Source of the DNA: Mycolicibacterium iranicum
Lineage (GTDB): Bacteria; Actinomycetota; Actinomycetes; Mycobacteriales; Mycobacteriaceae
DNA: 64,000 nucleotides
Assembly: GCF_002101705.1 (NCBI RefSeq)
Contig: NZ_LQPC01000054.1
Coordinates: forward strand, 160,016 to 224,015
Reading direction: 5' to 3'
Under the pieces are notes generated by a model. It had not been told where the DNA came from, ran no database searches, and worked only from the letters and a program-made list of their open reading frames with translations. The translations under genes and the position numbers were made by a program. Position 1 is the stretch's first letter. Each line of letters opens with the position of its first letter. Of this stretch, positions 33,022 to 41,734 are shown piece by piece.

Positions 33022-34437
33022 AGGCGCTCCTGAGCGTGGGAATCAACGGTGGACGGCGATACGGCCGGTTGAGAGGTTCGGATGGGACGTGGTTCGTCGA
33101 GGAGTTGGGCGGCCAGTTGGAGCACCGTGTCGTCAGTGAGCGCGTTGCCGAGAAGCATTGCGCTGTAGGGACTTCCCGCTGCAGTGACACCGAGCGGTAT
33201 CGCAACGCCCAGCAGGTCGAGCAGATTCCCGAAGTGGGTGTAGTGGCCGAGCATCGTGTTGCAGTCGATCGGCGCTGCGAGCACTTCGTCGACGGTGAAC
33301 GTGGTGCCGATGGTGGGCACCACCAGCACGTCCATCTGTTGCCACAGCCGACCGACGCACGCCTTGAGCTCCTGCAGCTTTTGCAGCGCTGCGAAGGCGT
33401 CGACGGCGGTGTACTTGTGCCCGCCTTCGAAGATCTGCCGGACCACCGGATGGATCGATTCGGGCTGCTGCGCCAGGAAATCACCGAATTCGACGAGTCG
33501 TTCAGCGACCCACGGACCCTGATATAGGAGCTCTCCCGCCGCCAAGAAGGGTTCGAGTGATACTTCGACAGTCGTGTGGGTGCGGGACAACTGTTCGCGA
33601 AACGCCAGGTGTGCATCGCGCATGTCGTCGTTGCCGAAGAATTCGAGCTCAGACTCGAGTGGCAGACCGACGCGAATCTCGCCGCCGGCGAATCGTGGAC
33701 CACGGTCGCGGGACCACGGGTCACCGTCATCGCGGCCGATCATGATGTCGAGCACCCGGTCGACGTCGTCGATGGAGCCGGCCATCACACTGAGGCAGTC
33801 GAGGGATTTACAGGCCGGGACAAGTCCGACGGTGCTGATGAGCCCGCGCGAGGGCTTGAAACCGACGACACCGTTGAGTGCGGCGGGAACGCGGCCGGAT
33901 CCGGCGGTGTCAGTGGCCACCGCGAAGGGCACCTCGCCCAGCGCGACCGCGAGGGCGGAGCCCGAACTCGAACCACCAGAGATCGTTTCGTTGCCATACA
34001 CGCTGCGCGGGATGGTGTGAGGCGTGCGGGTGCCGTTGAGGCCGGTGGCGAATTGGTCCAGGTTCGTCTTGCCGACGTACAGCGCACCGGCGTCGATGAG
34101 TCTTTGAACCGCAGGTGCGGTGGCGGCGGCGACGTAGGAGTAGTCGGGACAGGAGAGTGTAGTGGGGTAGCCCGCGACGTCGATGCTGTCCTTGACGCCG
34201 AAGGGCACTCCGTAGAGCGGCAGCGTGGGCCCCGGGCCGGCGTTCGATCTCCTCGGCGGCGGCAATCAGCTCGTCGCGAGGAACGGTGGACAGCCAGGTC
34301 CCGTCGTCACCTCTGGCGGCTATGGTGTCGGCGACACGGGCGGCGGTCTTGGTGGGCGAACCCGTTCCGCTTGCGTGCGAAGCAAGGATTTCCGACACAG
34401 AGGGCCCGATTGCCGGTCCGAGGAAATTGGTGGACAC
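33018..34437 (-). pseudogene. atzF: Allophanate hydrolase (amidase domain), frameshifted
   Basis: Amidase-signature enzyme that would split allophanate into ammonia and CO2. N-terminal part, GTG 34437 reading MSTNFLGPAIGPSVSEILAS to AAEEIERRPG, is in one frame; the rest, from TLPLYGVPFGVKDSIDVAGY onward, is in another. All catalytic elements are in the second frame: Lys in GVKDSID, cis-Ser in ISGGSSSGSALAVA, nucleophile Ser in TDTAGSGRVPAALNG, plus the allophanate-specific GLVPACKSLDC. The shift maps to the run GGGCCCCGGG at 34227-34236: removing one base of the four-base run (34230-34233) restores RRPGPTLPLYGVPF. Either a real inactivating insertion or a sequencing error. The C-terminal domain of longer AtzF is absent. 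Its stop overlaps the next gene's start. Confidence 0.85.
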
Positions 34438-34438
34438 A

Positions 34439-34457
34439 TCTGTCGATTGTCGACAGA
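34439..34457. promoter_or_regulatory. Candidate GntR operator upstream of the biuret cluster
   Basis: TCTGTCGA TTG TCGACAGA is a perfect 8-bp inverted repeat ending two bases before the GTG of the allophanate hydrolase gene. A second small palindrome, GTTGTCAAC, lies at 34471-34479. Both fall in the 77 bases between the GntR gene and the operon, the natural place for the regulator to bind. Confidence 0.5.
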
Positions 34458-34514
34458 ATCGTGGCGAACTGTTGTCAACCGTGTGTCGATCGTGTTAGCG
34501 CTGCAGAGGTGGCG

Positions 34515-35177
34515 CTAGTCGAGCTCCAGGTAGTCCAGGTGCCCATGGTCTCGAATCGCCTCGACGACCACGCCGGGCTCGTTGGTTTCCAAGGCGGCGA
34601 GAATTGCTTTGTGGCGGCCGATTCCATCGTCCTCGGCGTGCAGGCGTGCTTCTTCGCGGAGGTTTCTCGCCATCGGCAGTTGCAGCTTGAGCAGGATGGG
34701 TTCGAGTGCGATGTCGAGCTGGCGGTTGTTGGCGAGCCCAACGACGGCGGCATGAAATGCACGGTGGGCGTCGTCGCGCTCGAGGGCGTCAGTCGCGGCG
34801 TTCATGCGGTCGAGGGCAGCGCGCACCGGCTCAAGGTCGCGGCCGGGGTCGGGCAGGGGAATGGCGGATTCGATGGCGTGGCGTTCCAGGACATTGCGCA
34901 GTTCGAACAGCTGCAGGATGTCGGTGGGTGACCATTCGGCGACTCGGGATCCGCGCCGCGGGAGGTGTTCGACAAGGCCCTGCTGCGCGAGCAGCCGGAG
35001 AGCCTCCCGCAGCGGCGCCCGACTGATCCCGATGTCTGCGCACAGCTGCTCCTCGACGATCTTTTCGCCCGGCGCGAGCTCGCCCGAGAGGATGGCATCT
35101 CGAAGCCGATCGGCGGTGACTTCGACCAGGGTCGCGGGCAGCACAAGCCTCGAGGGCCCTTCCGTCGGTGCTGCCAT
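34515..35177 (-). CDS. GntR-family regulator (FadR/FCD subfamily)
   Basis: 220-residue transcription factor. N-terminal winged helix: DRLRDAILSGELAPGEKIVE (about 23-42), then CADIGISRAPLREALRLLAQ (about 46-65) and EHLPRRGSRVAEW. C-terminal FCD ligand-binding helices follow, with metal-site-type residues in RAFHAAVVGLANNR (about 138-151) and the His-rich GIGRHKAILAALETN and AIRDHGHLDYLEL. It is upstream of and co-directional with the allophanate/biuret/permease genes and is probably their ligand-responsive regulator; a perfect palindrome lies between. Normal length for the subfamily. Confidence 0.9.
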   Translation of the reverse strand: MAAPTEGPSRLVLPATLVEVTADRLRDAILSGELAPGEKIVEEQLCADIGISRAPLREALRLLAQQGLVEHLPRRGSRVAEWSPTDILQLFELRNVLERHAIESAIPLPDPGRDLEPVRAALDRMNAATDALERDDAHRAFHAAVVGLANNRQLDIALEPILLKLQLPMARNLREEARLHAEDDGIGRHKAILAALETNEPGVVVEAIRDHGHLDYLELD

Positions 35178-35295
35178 GGCACCCCAGGGTAGGCATTAAA
35201 GGCAACGCGCGCAGCAAGGCGCCCCGGCGGACGCGCTGACGCCGCCGCCCCACGAGCGACTTGACGTCGCGTAAACGACTGCACAGCAACATCTC

Positions 35296-36708
35296 TCACG
35301 GATCTTCGTCCTCTTGGTCGTGGGGGAGTAGGTAGCGTTCGGGGTGGTGGTAGCCGTTGATGCGGTGTTGGCCGGTGTCGAGGTCGGGCGGTGGGAGCCA
35401 TTCGGTCTGGCCTTTGGCGTTTTTGCGGGTGCGCCAACTGGTCTTGTCGAGCATTCGGTGATCGGCGGGGCAGGCGAAGGTCAGGTCGTCGATGTTGGTT
35501 TGGCCGTCGTCTTTCCAGTCCGCGGCGGCGTGATGCACCTGGGCCCAGTAGCCGGGCACGCTGCAGCCGGGCCGGGTGCAGCCGCGTTCCTTGCCGTGTA
35601 ACACCAGGCGTTGGGCGGCGTTGGCCAGCCGTTTGGCTCGACCCAGGTACAGCGATTGTTCGGTGTGTTTGTCGTAGACATACAGGTAGTGGAATGCGTT
35701 GGCGGCCATGGCGATCAGATCGCGGATCGGCAGCAGGGTGCCGCCGCCGGTGACCGCGACCCCGGCGCCTTTTTCGAGGTCTTGGAGGGTGGTGGAGACG
35801 ATCACGGTGACCGGAAGGCCGTTGTGGGTGCCGAGTTGGCCGGATTCCAGGGCACGGAAGGCCACGGCTTCGAGGGCGTCGTGGTTGCGCTGCTCCTGGG
35901 TGCGCGGATCAGAGCCGCGCGGCTCGGGCCGCGGATCGTGATCGGCGGCAGACTCGGCGGCCTCGTCGGCGACTGGTGCCTCGTCGGCAGGCTCGTCGAG
36001 TTCGTAGTCGGGGACGTGGTGGCCGGGTGCGGCTTCTTTCGCCCACACCGCCTCCACTGCCGCACGGAACTTGGCTGTCACCCAGCCAGAGAGAAAACTG
36101 GAACCATCGGCTTGTTGGCGCCCGAACGTCAGGCCGCGCTTGCGGCCGCGCTCCTTCTCGGAGGGCTCCGGCCCATCCTGGTCGATCTTGATCAGCAGAT
36201 ACCGCGCCGCTGCCGCCAGATTCTCTGGATCCAGCCCCCCACCCTGACGCGCCAACGCCGCATCGGCTTGGGCCCGCGTTACGGCGTCCACCCAGGTGGG
36301 CAGCGCCTTGTGAAACTTCGCGATCACGCTCACGTGCTCTTCGTCGAGGAGCCCGTCGGCTTGGGCGGTGGCGGTCGCCTCCCACAGCGGCGCCAACGGC
36401 TCACCACTGAGCGAGCGGCGCGGCCCCAGCGATTTGGCCCGCACCAACCGCCGGGTCGCCTCACGCCCCGACACCCGTAGTGCTGTGGTGAGGACCTTCT
36501 TCCACGTCGCCTCCCCGAGACGGTGCGGCTCAGTCTCTGCCAGCAGCCGCGCCAGCACTTTGTGTTCAAGAGTCGGAACCGACCGCGTCACTGTCGCCAA
36601 TTCGGCGAGCAGCCCGATCAGCTCCCGGTGCGACAACTCGTCACACGCCTTCGATAGAACGGCGATCTGCTCGCTCATCCCGGCCACCGCCTCCGACACC
36701 ACATCCAC
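35296..36708 (-). CDS. 13E12-family DUF222/HNH endonuclease-type protein
   Basis: Member of the mycobacterial 13E12 repetitive protein family: DUF222 helical domain (about 1-330) followed by a C-terminal HNH nuclease motif. Visible: LSHRELIGLLAELATVTRSV, LEHKVLARLLAETEPHRLGE, an acidic variable linker (EPADEAPVADEAAESAADHD), and the HNH region with GCTRPGCSVPG, YWAQVHHAAADWKDDGQTNI and CPADHRMLDK. About 470 residues from GTG 36708; the in-frame ATG 36678 is an alternative. A perfect SOS box sits directly upstream. M. tuberculosis copies are DNA-damage inducible; the activity is not established. The extension to 36975 is non-coding in appearance. Confidence 0.9.
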   Translation of the reverse strand: MDVVSEAVAGMSEQIAVLSKACDELSHRELIGLLAELATVTRSVPTLEHKVLARLLAETEPHRLGEATWKKVLTTALRVSGREATRRLVRAKSLGPRRSLSGEPLAPLWEATATAQADGLLDEEHVSVIAKFHKALPTWVDAVTRAQADAALARQGGGLDPENLAAAARYLLIKIDQDGPEPSEKERGRKRGLTFGRQQADGSSFLSGWVTAKFRAAVEAVWAKEAAPGHHVPDYELDEPADEAPVADEAAESAADHDPRPEPRGSDPRTQEQRNHDALEAVAFRALESGQLGTHNGLPVTVIVSTTLQDLEKGAGVAVTGGGTLLPIRDLIAMAANAFHYLYVYDKHTEQSLYLGRAKRLANAAQRLVLHGKERGCTRPGCSVPGYWAQVHHAAADWKDDGQTNIDDLTFACPADHRMLDKTSWRTRKNAKGQTEWLPPPDLDTGQHRINGYHHPERYLLPHDQEDEDP

Positions 36709-36711
36709 ATA

Positions 36712-36727
36712 TCGAACACTAGTTCGA
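36712..36727 (-). promoter_or_regulatory. LexA SOS box of the 13E12 gene
   Basis: TCGAAC ACTA GTTCGA matches the mycobacterial LexA consensus TCGAAC(N4)GTTCGA at all twelve specified bases. It ends three bases before the likely GTG start (36708), so the gene is probably transcribed with little or no leader and repressed by LexA until DNA damage. Confidence 0.9.
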
Positions 36728-36793
36728 AGAACTGACAGGATGGCCTCAAAAAGTGACCAGAGAAACCCGAGTGACAGAAGAAATTCCAGTGAC

Positions 36794-38239
36794 TCACAAC
36801 GGCGGAATGAACCAACGCTGGAGCAGCCGCTCCAGCGCGGACACGTCACCGGGGCCGCCCGCCGCCGCGAGGTATCCGTCCGGCCGGACGAGGCGCCATC
36901 CGTCGCCGCGGCCGGCTCGTGCCGACACCGCGCCGTCCCACCGCCGCGCCACCTCGAGGGCAGCGCCGTCGTCACTGAACAGCGTCAGGGCATTGAGGTC
37001 CAGCGCGTCGTACAGCCCGTCGTCGTCGGGCACTCGGTCACCGTCACCGAAGACGCCGCCTCGGTAATCGGCCGACAGCTGACCGAACATCGATGCCGCG
37101 GCATTCTGTATCCGGTTCCTCCCCAATGCTTTCGGCGCCATACGTATCCTGATGGCGTGTACGAGAGGGTTCGTCGAGTTGAACACCCGGGTTCCGATCT
37201 CGGTGATACGGACCAGTTTTCGGATCACCGGCAGGCGCTCCGATGAATACGTGTCGAGCAGTTCCGGCCTCGCCCGTCCGTCGAGCACCATCGCAAGCTT
37301 CCACGACAGGTTGACCATGTCTTGGATCCCAAGGTTCATTCCCTGGCCGCCCGCGGGGCTGTGCACGTGAGCGGCATCGCCACCGAAGAAGACCCGCCCA
37401 GATCGCAGCGCCTTCATGTGTCTGCTGTTGATCCGAAAGCGCGAGCTCCAGTTCGGCGAATGCAATCGGGCTGGAATGTGGACCACCCGGTCATAAAGCC
37501 ACTGAATGTGCTCGACTGTCGGCTCACCCGCCCCGGAGACGCGCGCCGGGTCGGTGGCCATCAAGCGGAAGCGACCGTTACCCATCGGGAACAGTGCGAT
37601 GAATCCCTTGGCCGCCAGGAATATCGACACTTGATCCTCGACCATGTCGCCGTCGATGTGTAGGTCGGCCAGCACGTAGTGATGAGGAAGGGTCCGGCCC
37701 GGGAATGGGAGGCCCAGGGCCTTCCGCAACGTGCTGTGCGGGCCGTCGGCAGCAATGACATAGCACGCACGCACCGACTCCTCTGAGCCGTCAGACCTGC
37801 GCAACCTCACCTCTGCGCAATCCGCGAGCTCGCGCACCGCGGTAACCTCGACGCCGCGTTCGACCTTGACTCCCTGGCGGGCCATGCTCTCGGCAAGCAA
37901 CCGCTCCGTCTCCGATTGGGCGAGCATCAGAATGTAGTTGAAATCGCTTGGCATCCTGTGCAATTCGATGGGAGCGAGCCGACGCCTATTGGCGTAGAGC
38001 GCCGCAGCGCGGGCCCTGTTGCCCAGCGGCAGCATCTCTTCACCGACGCCTCGCACGCGCAGGAGCTCGAGCGTGCGGGCCTGCACCGCCAGCGCGCGCG
38101 ACTCCGGCGACGCGGCGGCCGCTCGGTCGACGATGCGCACCGCTACGCCGAGGCGGGACAGCTCCAGCGCCGCGGTCAGGCCCGTCGGTCCTGCGCCGAC
38201 GATGAGCACAGGAATGGGGACTTCCTTGGAATCGTGCAC
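36794..38239 (-). CDS. FAD-dependent aromatic-ring-type monooxygenase (class A)
   Basis: 481-residue flavoprotein of the phenol/pentachlorophenol hydroxylase family. FAD motifs: VPIPVLIVGAGPTGLTAALE (about 8-27), the mid-chain ACYVIAADGPHSTLRKALG with the DG motif, and VFFGGDAAHVHSPAGGQGMN (about 288-307) with the GD motif contacting flavin ribityl. The C-terminal thioredoxin-like domain is short. Starts with GTG; GGAGGAG lies 5-11 bases upstream. The substrate is unknown; no ring-cleavage genes are adjacent. A small palindrome upstream (38258-38271) may be an operator for an unlinked regulator. Confidence 0.9.
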   Translation of the reverse strand: MHDSKEVPIPVLIVGAGPTGLTAALELSRLGVAVRIVDRAAAASPESRALAVQARTLELLRVRGVGEEMLPLGNRARAAALYANRRRLAPIELHRMPSDFNYILMLAQSETERLLAESMARQGVKVERGVEVTAVRELADCAEVRLRRSDGSEESVRACYVIAADGPHSTLRKALGLPFPGRTLPHHYVLADLHIDGDMVEDQVSIFLAAKGFIALFPMGNGRFRLMATDPARVSGAGEPTVEHIQWLYDRVVHIPARLHSPNWSSRFRINSRHMKALRSGRVFFGGDAAHVHSPAGGQGMNLGIQDMVNLSWKLAMVLDGRARPELLDTYSSERLPVIRKLVRITEIGTRVFNSTNPLVHAIRIRMAPKALGRNRIQNAAASMFGQLSADYRGGVFGDGDRVPDDDGLYDALDLNALTLFSDDGAALEVARRWDGAVSARAGRGDGWRLVRPDGYLAAAGGPGDVSALERLLQRWFIPPL

Positions 38240-38257
38240 TGGAGCTCCTCCGGTAAA

Positions 38258-38271
38258 TCAACAACTGTTGA
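38258..38271. promoter_or_regulatory. Small palindrome upstream of the FAD monooxygenase
   Basis: TCAACA AC TGTTGA is a perfect 6-bp inverted repeat with a 2-base centre, 19 bases upstream of the monooxygenase start codon and in an AT-richer stretch. Possible TetR- or MarR-type operator; no cognate regulator is adjacent. Confidence 0.35.
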
Positions 38272-38381
38272 CTTCCAATTTAGCCCTTCGCACGGAGATG
38301 TCAACACTCGGTGACTTTCGTCGTTCGCGGTCGAACCACCCCCGAAGTGACGCGAAACTCGACGCGTGTTCTAGTCGAGGG

Positions 38382-39008
38382 GTGCTGGACTACACCCACG
38401 TCGACGGGTTGAGCGCCGAGGACATCGCCCGGCTGCGAGCCGTCTATGAACCTTTGACCGGGTCGGTGCGCGAACTGATCGATGCGACGATCCGAACCGA
38501 GGTGGACGCCGATGTCGTGGCCGCCGCCAAGGCCGAGATCGAATCTGCGACCGCTCGACTGCGCGAAGTGCAGCGCGAAAGCTCCTTCGGAATCCAGTTC
38601 GGCGCGGAGGGGGAGTCGATGCCATGGGGTAACGCAGTGATCGGCGTGCGCAATCCCACGGCGCCACCGCTGGTGATCCACAAGGAGCCGGACGGATCGG
38701 CCTGGAGTGACTTTTATCTGGGTGCTGCGTTCGAGGGTCCGCCGGGGCACGTGCACGGCGGCGTGTCGGCCAAGATCCTCGACCATGTGCTCGGTGACGC
38801 GGCGAGCAAGCCGGGCGTGCACCGGCTGACAGGAACGATCACAGTGCGTTATCGACGGCTGACTCCGCTGGGCCGGCTGCACTCCGAAGCCCGGATCACC
38901 CACACGGACGGGTTCAAGACCTACGCGACGGGCCACATCGCCGACGACACAGGCATCACCGTGGAAGCCGAGGCGGTATTCATCGAGCCGCGCTGGGCGC
39001 GGGGCTGA
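38382..39008 (+). CDS. PaaI-type hotdog-fold thioesterase
   Basis: 208-residue acyl-CoA thioesterase-like protein. An N-terminal helical region (about 1-75) precedes the hotdog domain, which includes FYLGAAFEGPPGHVHGGVSA (about 109-128; the HGG turn and the long helix AKILDHVLGDAA are diagnostic) and TGTITVRYRRLTPLGRLHSE (about 148-167). GTG 38382 is chosen because the family N-terminus follows it; an in-frame ATG at 38298 would add 28 unmatched residues. The last 29 bases overlap the convergent FUSC gene. Divergent from the monooxygenase. Substrate unknown; possibly a detoxifying or lipid-recycling esterase. Confidence 0.85.
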   Translation: MLDYTHVDGLSAEDIARLRAVYEPLTGSVRELIDATIRTEVDADVVAAAKAEIESATARLREVQRESSFGIQFGAEGESMPWGNAVIGVRNPTAPPLVIHKEPDGSAWSDFYLGAAFEGPPGHVHGGVSAKILDHVLGDAASKPGVHRLTGTITVRYRRLTPLGRLHSEARITHTDGFKTYATGHIADDTGITVEAEAVFIEPRWARG

Positions 39009-40995
39009 CCGAGATCGCCGACAGACTGCGCGTGATGGCGCCGACCTCGGCCACGAGGACGCGCATCGGCCCGTCGTCGGAGCCGTTCCTAGGCATGGCC
39101 TCGCGCAACCGCTGCTCAGCGGCCCCTAATTCGGCTGCGTCGACGGTCCACGGCGACGCGGCCGTCGGCGGATCCCCGCACAGCGCCTCGACGTATTCGT
39201 CAACGGTGAGCACGAACTCGCGCTCGGTTGTCGAGGGACGAACCGGCAGGTGCGCCTCCAGGGTCGTGCACGAACTTGTGACCGCATTCAGCGCGGTGCG
39301 GTAGGACCGCAGCCAGTGACGCAGCTCGCGAGACTCCAGCCGCATCGCCCCCGTCGTCGCCTCAAAAGCCGCCCGCGCCCGATAGGCGCGCTGCCATGCC
39401 GCCGCCACCTCGTCGGCCGGGCTGTCGAGTTCGTGGACGTAGCCCTTGATCACCGCTGCGGCGTAATCGATCTCGGTCTTGAGCAACTCTCCTGCCCGCT
39501 GAGCGAGTCGAGTCAGCTCGTCGTCGGGCAGCACCACATGGGCGATCACGGCCAGCCCACCGCCCACGAGAGCAGCCAACAGCGGATCGCTCATCGATGC
39601 CGGAACACCGGCGCGGCCCGCGTCGAGAAGAAGCACCGCCGACGTGGTCACCGCCGCGGACATCGCGACGTAGCCGAAACCGGATACGACATAGGCGATG
39701 CCGATGGCGACCACGGCCGACACTGTCGCCATCGCGACGGAGGAATCGACGACGAACAGCAGGGTCGAGGCGACGACGATCCCGGCAACAGTGCCCGCCA
39801 CCCGGCCGACGCAGCGGGTGTAGGTGTGTGCGGTCTCGGGGCGGAGCACCATCAGAACCGTCAGAGGGATCCAGTAGCCGTAGTCGCCGCCGGAATAGCG
39901 ATCGATAGCGCACGCGAGCGCGACAGCAACCGAGAGCCGCACCGCGTGGCGTAGCACGGGGGAGTGCCACATCAGATGGCCGCGCACCCCGCGAATTGCC
40001 GACCGGACCGACGTCGGCAGCTCGGGGCGCCGCAACCGGACGGCGTCGGGTGTCGACGGCACGAAATCGCCGAGCCGCATCGCCACGACTTCGTGCAGGA
40101 GCGCCGAGAGTCGTTGCACCACTCCTGCTTCGGAGCCGATCGCATCCTTGGCCACGCTGTCGAAACGCGTGATCGCCACGTCGGTGCCAACGCGACCTGA
40201 GCGGCCGGTGTCGGCCACCGCGACCATCGTGTCGGCGGCTTCCTGCAATACGCGGGACAGTGCATCCGATCGCGGCACCCCGGCTGCGTCGGTCAGTGTG
40301 GCGGCGATCCGCTCCGGTAGCGCATACCAACCACGGTAGACAGCCGAACGCCGGCGGTTGACGCCGTCGCCGGTCGTGAAAGCCTCGCGCAGCGCGACCA
40401 GCGGTTCGCTGTCGACCGCCCATCCCTCACCTGTGCTGCCGTCGGCCAGTTTTCGGGCGTCGGCGGCCAGCGAGCGGTATGCGGCGACGAGAGCATCGCG
40501 CTGGGTGCGCCAGCGTTGGGGCGGCCACCACGAGATCACCAGCGCCTGGATCAACCCGCCGCTGACGGCGAGGGCTGTCGTGACAAGTGCGGTCGCGATC
40601 GTCGGAGCGACGGGGGGCGCCACCACAAGCAGCGCCGCCGACGCAGCGCCGATCAGTCCGGCGTTAGGCCCGAGCACCCACAGCATCGCCGCACCGAAGC
40701 ACCACAGGGCGACCACCGCGACGAAGAGCACCGGGTATGCGGACGTCAAGGCTCCGAGCAGCACCGCCGCGCCGGACAGTGCCGACACTAGATACACGAG
40801 CGGCACCCGCGAGCGCGGACTGTCCTGAAACGCGGTCGCAGCCGCGAACGCGGCCGTACCCACCACCGCGGGCACCGATCCCGTCGGACCCCACTGCACG
40901 GCGACCACGGCGACAATTGCGACGGCGGCCAGACTGCGCGAGAGCGCAACGAGGTCCGGCAGCAGCGGCCGTAGCGCCAGACCCTTCAACATCAC
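38980..40995 (-). CDS. FUSC-family membrane protein
   Basis: 671-residue inner membrane protein with the two-block layout of fusaric-acid-resistance/aromatic-acid-exporter-like proteins: six helices in the N-terminal part (about 15-160, for example FAAATAFQDSPRSRVPLVYL nearby), a soluble domain, then the FUSC core GDYGYWIPLTVLMVLRPETA (about 368-387) with RVAGTVAGIVVASTLLF and more helices, and a cytoplasmic C-terminal domain. Characterised relatives export aromatic acids or are linked to envelope stress, often with HlyD-type partners, which are not present here. MM start: ATG 40995 or 40992. 3' overlap of 29 bases with the thioesterase gene. Confidence 0.87.
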   Translation of the reverse strand: MMLKGLALRPLLPDLVALSRSLAAVAIVAVVAVQWGPTGSVPAVVGTAAFAAATAFQDSPRSRVPLVYLVSALSGAAVLLGALTSAYPVLFVAVVALWCFGAAMLWVLGPNAGLIGAASAALLVVAPPVAPTIATALVTTALAVSGGLIQALVISWWPPQRWRTQRDALVAAYRSLAADARKLADGSTGEGWAVDSEPLVALREAFTTGDGVNRRRSAVYRGWYALPERIAATLTDAAGVPRSDALSRVLQEAADTMVAVADTGRSGRVGTDVAITRFDSVAKDAIGSEAGVVQRLSALLHEVVAMRLGDFVPSTPDAVRLRRPELPTSVRSAIRGVRGHLMWHSPVLRHAVRLSVAVALACAIDRYSGGDYGYWIPLTVLMVLRPETAHTYTRCVGRVAGTVAGIVVASTLLFVVDSSVAMATVSAVVAIGIAYVVSGFGYVAMSAAVTTSAVLLLDAGRAGVPASMSDPLLAALVGGGLAVIAHVVLPDDELTRLAQRAGELLKTEIDYAAAVIKGYVHELDSPADEVAAAWQRAYRARAAFEATTGAMRLESRELRHWLRSYRTALNAVTSSCTTLEAHLPVRPSTTEREFVLTVDEYVEALCGDPPTAASPWTVDAAELGAAEQRLREAMPRNGSDDGPMRVLVAEVGAITRSLSAISVSPAPSAAR

Positions 40996-41023
40996 TCCAT
41001 TCTGACCCGGCTATGTTCGCGGA

Positions 41024-41734
41024 GTGGAGAAAGTCATCATCGCTCTGCGGGGCGCGCCCGGCGATGACGCCTGGTGCACCCGGCTGCGCACCGACGCCGC
41101 CCGTAGCTTGCTCGACGCCGGCGTCTTCGGATTGACCGTCAACGTCCGCGACGCGGCAGTCTCCGACTCACTGATGACCTTGACGACACTGGACCCGCCG
41201 GTGATCGCGTTGGTGAGCGTGTGGACCTCGCAGTACTACGGCGACCAGATCAACACGGCCACAAAAGTTCTGGGCGATACGTGTGATCAACTCGCCGCAT
41301 ATCTGGTGACCGAGTCGGTACCACTTGCAGCCCCGCGCACCGAACCGGGGGAACGCACCCCGGGTTTTGCGAATGTCGCGCTGCTGCGCAGGCCCGAGGA
41401 TCTCGATGAGCGGACGTGGTTGCATCGCTGGCACCGTGACCACACCCAGGTCGCGATCGACACGCAGTCAACGTTCGGCTACGTGCAGAACACCGTGGTG
41501 CGTGCGCTGACCGACGACGCTCCCCGGGTGGATGCCATCGTCGAAGAACTTTTCCCGATCGAGGCAATCTCCGATCTGCACGCCTTCTTCGGTGCGGCCG
41601 ACGATGCCGACCTCAACGATCGGATGACCAAGATGGTCGCCAGCACAACGGCATTCGGCGCCAACAAGAATGTCGACACCGTGCCGACGAGCCGCTACGT
41701 ATTGCGCGATCCCTTCGATACAGTGCAGCCGTGA
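41024..41734 (+). CDS. EthD-like/dimeric alpha-beta barrel protein
   Basis: 236-residue protein with two ferredoxin-like halves. The second contains DERTWLHRWHRDHTQVAIDT (about 127-146) and FGYVQNTVVRALTDD, a pattern of EthD-type dimeric barrels, where His/Trp line a pocket. Starts with GTG 41024, close after the divergent FUSC gene. Its stop overlaps the GTG start of an enoyl-CoA hydratase gene by four bases, so the two work together; the pairing suggests a role in degrading an unusual acyl-CoA or isoprenoid-type substrate, which is inference. Confidence 0.75.
   Translation: MEKVIIALRGAPGDDAWCTRLRTDAARSLLDAGVFGLTVNVRDAAVSDSLMTLTTLDPPVIALVSVWTSQYYGDQINTATKVLGDTCDQLAAYLVTESVPLAAPRTEPGERTPGFANVALLRRPEDLDERTWLHRWHRDHTQVAIDTQSTFGYVQNTVVRALTDDAPRVDAIVEELFPIEAISDLHAFFGAADDADLNDRMTKMVASTTAFGANKNVDTVPTSRYVLRDPFDTVQP

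Noticed and set aside
33576..34931. 451-codon plus-strand frame over the allophanate hydrolase and GntR genes
   Set aside because: Shadow of two well-supported minus-strand genes; composition (Arg/Gly/Val-rich) is that of an antisense frame.
36675..36975. N-terminal extension of the 13E12 protein to 36975
   Set aside because: The extra sequence is Arg/Pro/Thr low-complexity, crosses the SOS box and lacks family similarity.
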